64,000 bases of DNA, taken from positions 8,561,001 through 8,625,000 of the forward strand of contig OZ005610.1 in the NCBI GenBank assembly GCA_963930655.1, in the 5' to 3' direction. Each line of letters opens with the position of its first letter. Within the stretch, counting starts at the first letter, position 1. Made by a program: the position numbers and the translations under genes. The notes below the pieces were generated by a model that made no database searches, was not told the DNA's origin, and saw only the letters and a program-made list of their open reading frames with translations. This DNA is from Myrica gale (lineage: Eukaryota; Streptophyta; Magnoliopsida; Fagales; Myricaceae). Positions 61,126 through 64,000 of this stretch are shown here, one piece after another.

Positions 61126-62277
61126 AAAATACAGACCACGTTTAGCCCGGCAGACGGCGTCTTGTTAGTGGCCCATGTCGTCGTCAGGTGGGTAGAAAAT
61201 CATCGCAAAACACCAAAGGAAAGGATAAGGGAGAATTGAAATATGGACCGTCCGAGTCAGTTGGACACAACTTTAATTTCCACCTAAATGAGGACAATAA
61301 TAATGAGATATTCCTTTTCTTTTATTATGCCCAAAAGAAAGAGCACGTTTCCATATCTAATGTAGCGACTTGTAACAGTCTTATGGATTAGGAAACCTAT
61401 GATATGATTTTATATAAATTTGAAGTAAGCTATATATAATAAAGTATGATTTTTTCAGAACGTGAATCTCCAAACGGGTTTTTTAGGTTAATTACAAATA
61501 TTGATCCTCAATTTTCTAATCGATGTATGATTCTTACCCCACGGGACAGTTTTCTATAATTAATATATGATATTTGGAGACATATTTGGAAGTATCAACA
61601 CGTGGTATTTTTTAAAATATATTTAATAGTACCAATATCTAATGTAGTCCCGGAAAAAAAGATTTACATGTTTATTTGAATGCCCTACGAGGAAATGGGA
61701 GAGACTAAATTTAATAGTACGTACCCCATATCTAATGTAATCCTGAAAAATAAATAAATCGCATACTATTTAAATGTCATTAGTCATACGAGGAAATCCG
61801 AAATTGGACAGACTGAGATCCCAATCAAAGTAACTTCCTAGTGGTCAGTTCAAATGGCAAGTGGACTTTTGTGGATCATCTCGCATAAGTATATAATCTA
61901 GTTGGGCACTTATGTAATAATGTTCTCATAAGTCCTTGTTAGAGTGCGACGTGACCCAATGACTACGCATACTCAAGTTATTCAACTATTAGTCAATTTA
62001 TTAGTTGACCAACGTTCCAATATTTTTATTATCAAACAAAGAGAGAACCTAGGGGCTGTTCGGCAACTTTGTATTCTCAGGATTTTTGGAATTCTGAGAA
62101 TACACAAACCGAACATGTTTTTTAACATCACCTAAAAATAACTACCGCACGTATACCAATAAAGTTAACATCAGCTAAAAATTTTCAAAACACAAAAAAT
62201 TCTCAAAAAACTACCCCACCGAACATCGTCCTAAATCTAAAGATATGCGGTTTACGGCTCACGAGTCAAATATCATT
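61126..62277 (+). repeat. Direct duplication, copy 2 (pairs with 46107-47709)
   Basis: Begins AAAATACAGACC within the target site of the second Copia element and ends near GTCAAATATCATT. Relative to copy 1 it lacks about 270 bases and has fewer tandem units. It also carries an inserted MITE at 62052-62230. Divergence by eye is moderate, so the duplication predates the Copia insertion. Confidence 0.85.
62052..62230. mobile_element. Tourist-like MITE, family 2, with empty site in the duplicate
   Basis: A 179-bp insertion flanked by CTA (62049-62051 and 62231-62233). Ends are GGGGCTGTTCGG and, reverse-complemented, GACGATGTTCGG. The paralogous segment near 47670 has the same flanks with a single CTA and no insertion, which fixes the borders. 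Confidence 0.85.
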
Positions 62278-63708
62278 ATATTCGAATGAAAAGTTATATT
62301 TTAATATTATATTAAAAGAAAAATAATTTTTGATGCTTGAGTTTTACATTGTTTATAATAGGTAGTTTGGGTTCAACTCTTTGCCTCGCCCTTGAGCGGC
62401 AAAATTTAGATCTTAGGAAAAATTAAACATAGTTGCCAATGTGCACTCCCACTTGTCTGCTTTTTTTTTTTTTCGTTCTCATCTGTTCGATAAGTGAAAC
62501 AATACGTAGCATGAAAGGAGGGGACGTGGGGGATGGGCTTGCATTGCACCCCTTGGACTCTATCATTTTTACCATCAACTTGTTAAGATGGAATTTGTGT
62601 TGATCAAGCCACCATAATAATGGTAGGTGTTCCATAATCAATTGTATTGTTTGGATAGTGATAAGTTCTATAGTGAATATCCAGGAAGTGACGCGTGATC
62701 ATAATGCTTCGAGGAGTGTTGCAAGGACAATTATAAATAAATGTGGAGCGGTTCACTTCATCCCTCCAATTTTCTTCAAGTTCTTGATAATATCTATAGA
62801 TTTTTCTCTTGGAGGGAAAGTCAGTCGACAATCATTCTTTGGGGATCATTCTTTGGGGTGAGCACTGGTACTGACTATGTGCCATTTAACTAGCACTGAC
62901 ACCGTGTACCTGTAAATGCAATCAAGCGGTATCAATGCCAATGGCCAATATCGCAACAGTGATATTGGCGGTGGTAGTAAAACTGCCCACCGTTTCGTGA
63001 TTTCACCACGTCATCGACCTTTTTTTTATTACAAAACTACATCATTTTGCTTAAGTTATTTTTTTTTTTTTAAAAAAACTCCTCTCTCTCTATCCCCATT
63101 TCTCCCCCCCCTTTCTCTCTTTCCGTCTGCTGTAGGCGGTTACCGCTCTTGACGAGGGTGGTGACCAAAATTGATCCACCACCCACAATTCCACTGCTAC
63201 CCACCCCTAATCATTCTATTGAAGGATTTGATAAACTATCCTTCAAAATTCAACACTTTCTTTTGGGATAGTACTCTTGCTAGAGGATATTTAAAGGGAA
63301 AAAGTTACTATGTGCTCCAAGACTTCTGAAGAAATCTCTTACAATGAATTTTAACTACTGCTTTTGACACATTAAATTTTAAAACTATCAAATTTCATCG
63401 ATTTGGTACCCTTAAAATGATTCAATTGTCAAAATACCTCATAAATTAATATCCAGAAAACATGCATGTATTGGAGGCCCTGGCAGGAAAATCTGGTCGT
63501 TATGCCTTTTTTTTTTCAATTTCCATGGGCTCGCATTTTGTTCGCTCTAGATCATTCTTCTTTTTAGGGGACAGGCAAGATAACATTGGATCTGATTTGG
63601 TAACGTGGGCTTTGAGCCCACTTTGTCTCATGAAAAGAACGTTGAGCCCGTTAGTCCGGTCGCTGACCCCATAGGCATAGTTTGTAAAAATCCCAAACAA
63701 AAAAATTA
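62278..63708. other. Intergenic, no gene seen
   Basis: AT-rich with T-runs near 62461 and 63058 and a short CT-rich stretch near 63080-63125. I find no coding sequence, RNA gene or element border that I can support. Confidence 0.45.
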
Positions 63709-63875
63709 GAAGCGGTTCGGTTTTGGTGTATTTTGAGAATTTTTAGGTGATGTTAACTTTATTAATATGCGTGTTTTAGTTTTTTATGTAGTGTTAAGTG
63801 ATATTTGGTTGTAGAATATTTTGTATTTTGAGAATTCAAAAAAATCCTGAAAATTTTTGTATACCGAAGAGCCTC
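63709..63875. mobile_element. Tourist-like MITE, family 2, opposite orientation
   Basis: A 167-bp element with TTA at 63706-63708 and 63876-63878. Ends are GAAGCGGTTCGG and, reverse-complemented, GAGGCTCTTCGG. Its right part is the inverse of the left part of the copy at 62052, sharing a run around TCAGGATTTTT. Confidence 0.8.
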
Positions 63876-64000
63876 TTAGTTTACTTTCGTAAAGAAAATA
63901 TTAATTTTCATCTTCTTAAAACATGAATTATGTATAGCTTTTTTTTAAAAAAAAAATTTGATGGACATTAGGAATCCAGTTTCCTAAGAATTTTCTTGAG

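Overview
This window is nuclear DNA from a flowering plant, almost certainly a woody eudicot. The evidence is a set of intron-rich genes with GT-AG borders, plant-only families (plant starch branching enzyme I, U-box/ARM ligase, CYCB2, 492-residue catalase, CYP96-type P450), AT-rich intergenic DNA, and a dense mix of plant Copia elements, TRIM-like elements, SINEs, hAT, Mutator-like and Tourist-like elements plus a plastid ycf2 insertion. I cannot name the species.

Layout. 1-6628: the 3' part of a CYP96A-like P450 on + is split just after its heme-binding loop by a complete Ty1/Copia element on - (1176-6492) with indistinguishable LTRs, a 5-bp target duplication and an unbroken 1493-codon gag-pol. 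6778-8139: a non-autonomous hAT element. 8.6-10.2 kb: an LTR-like repeat rich in hairpins and a broken copy of dolichol-phosphate mannosyltransferase (DPM1). 11.0-18.3 kb: starch branching enzyme I on -, 14 exons in my model. 19.7-21.8 kb: SmD3 on +. 22.9-29.1 kb: a double-BTB protein of the At2g30600 type on -. 30.2-31.7 kb: a Mutator-like element with long inverted repeats. 32.27 kb: tRNA-Glu(CTC). 33.0-35.7 kb: cyclin B2 on -, with MSA-type promoter motifs. 39.0-42.1 kb: a U-box/ARM E3 ligase on +. 42.7-45.5 kb: a tandem array of a small Gypsy-derived element, abutting a ycf2 fragment. 50.2-54.0 kb: a catalase on +, flanked by two direct copies of a ~1.2-1.6 kb segment. 54.2-61.1 kb: a second Copia element on +, again with indistinguishable LTRs but with a crippled interior and a striking chain of hairpins in its leader.

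The host genes (starch synthesis, splicing, cell cycle, ubiquitination, peroxide removal) are ordinary unlinked plant functions; nothing suggests a cluster or operon-like unit. The novelty lies in the repeats: the hairpin chains inside Copia-like elements, identical LTRs bounding a dead interior, almost tail-only retroposon insertions with long target duplications, and a tandem TRIM array ending at plastid DNA. Coordinates of exons are my own reading of splice borders and reading frame; no alignment was run. All six multi-exon gene models sum to a multiple of three and give protein lengths close to those I know for their families.
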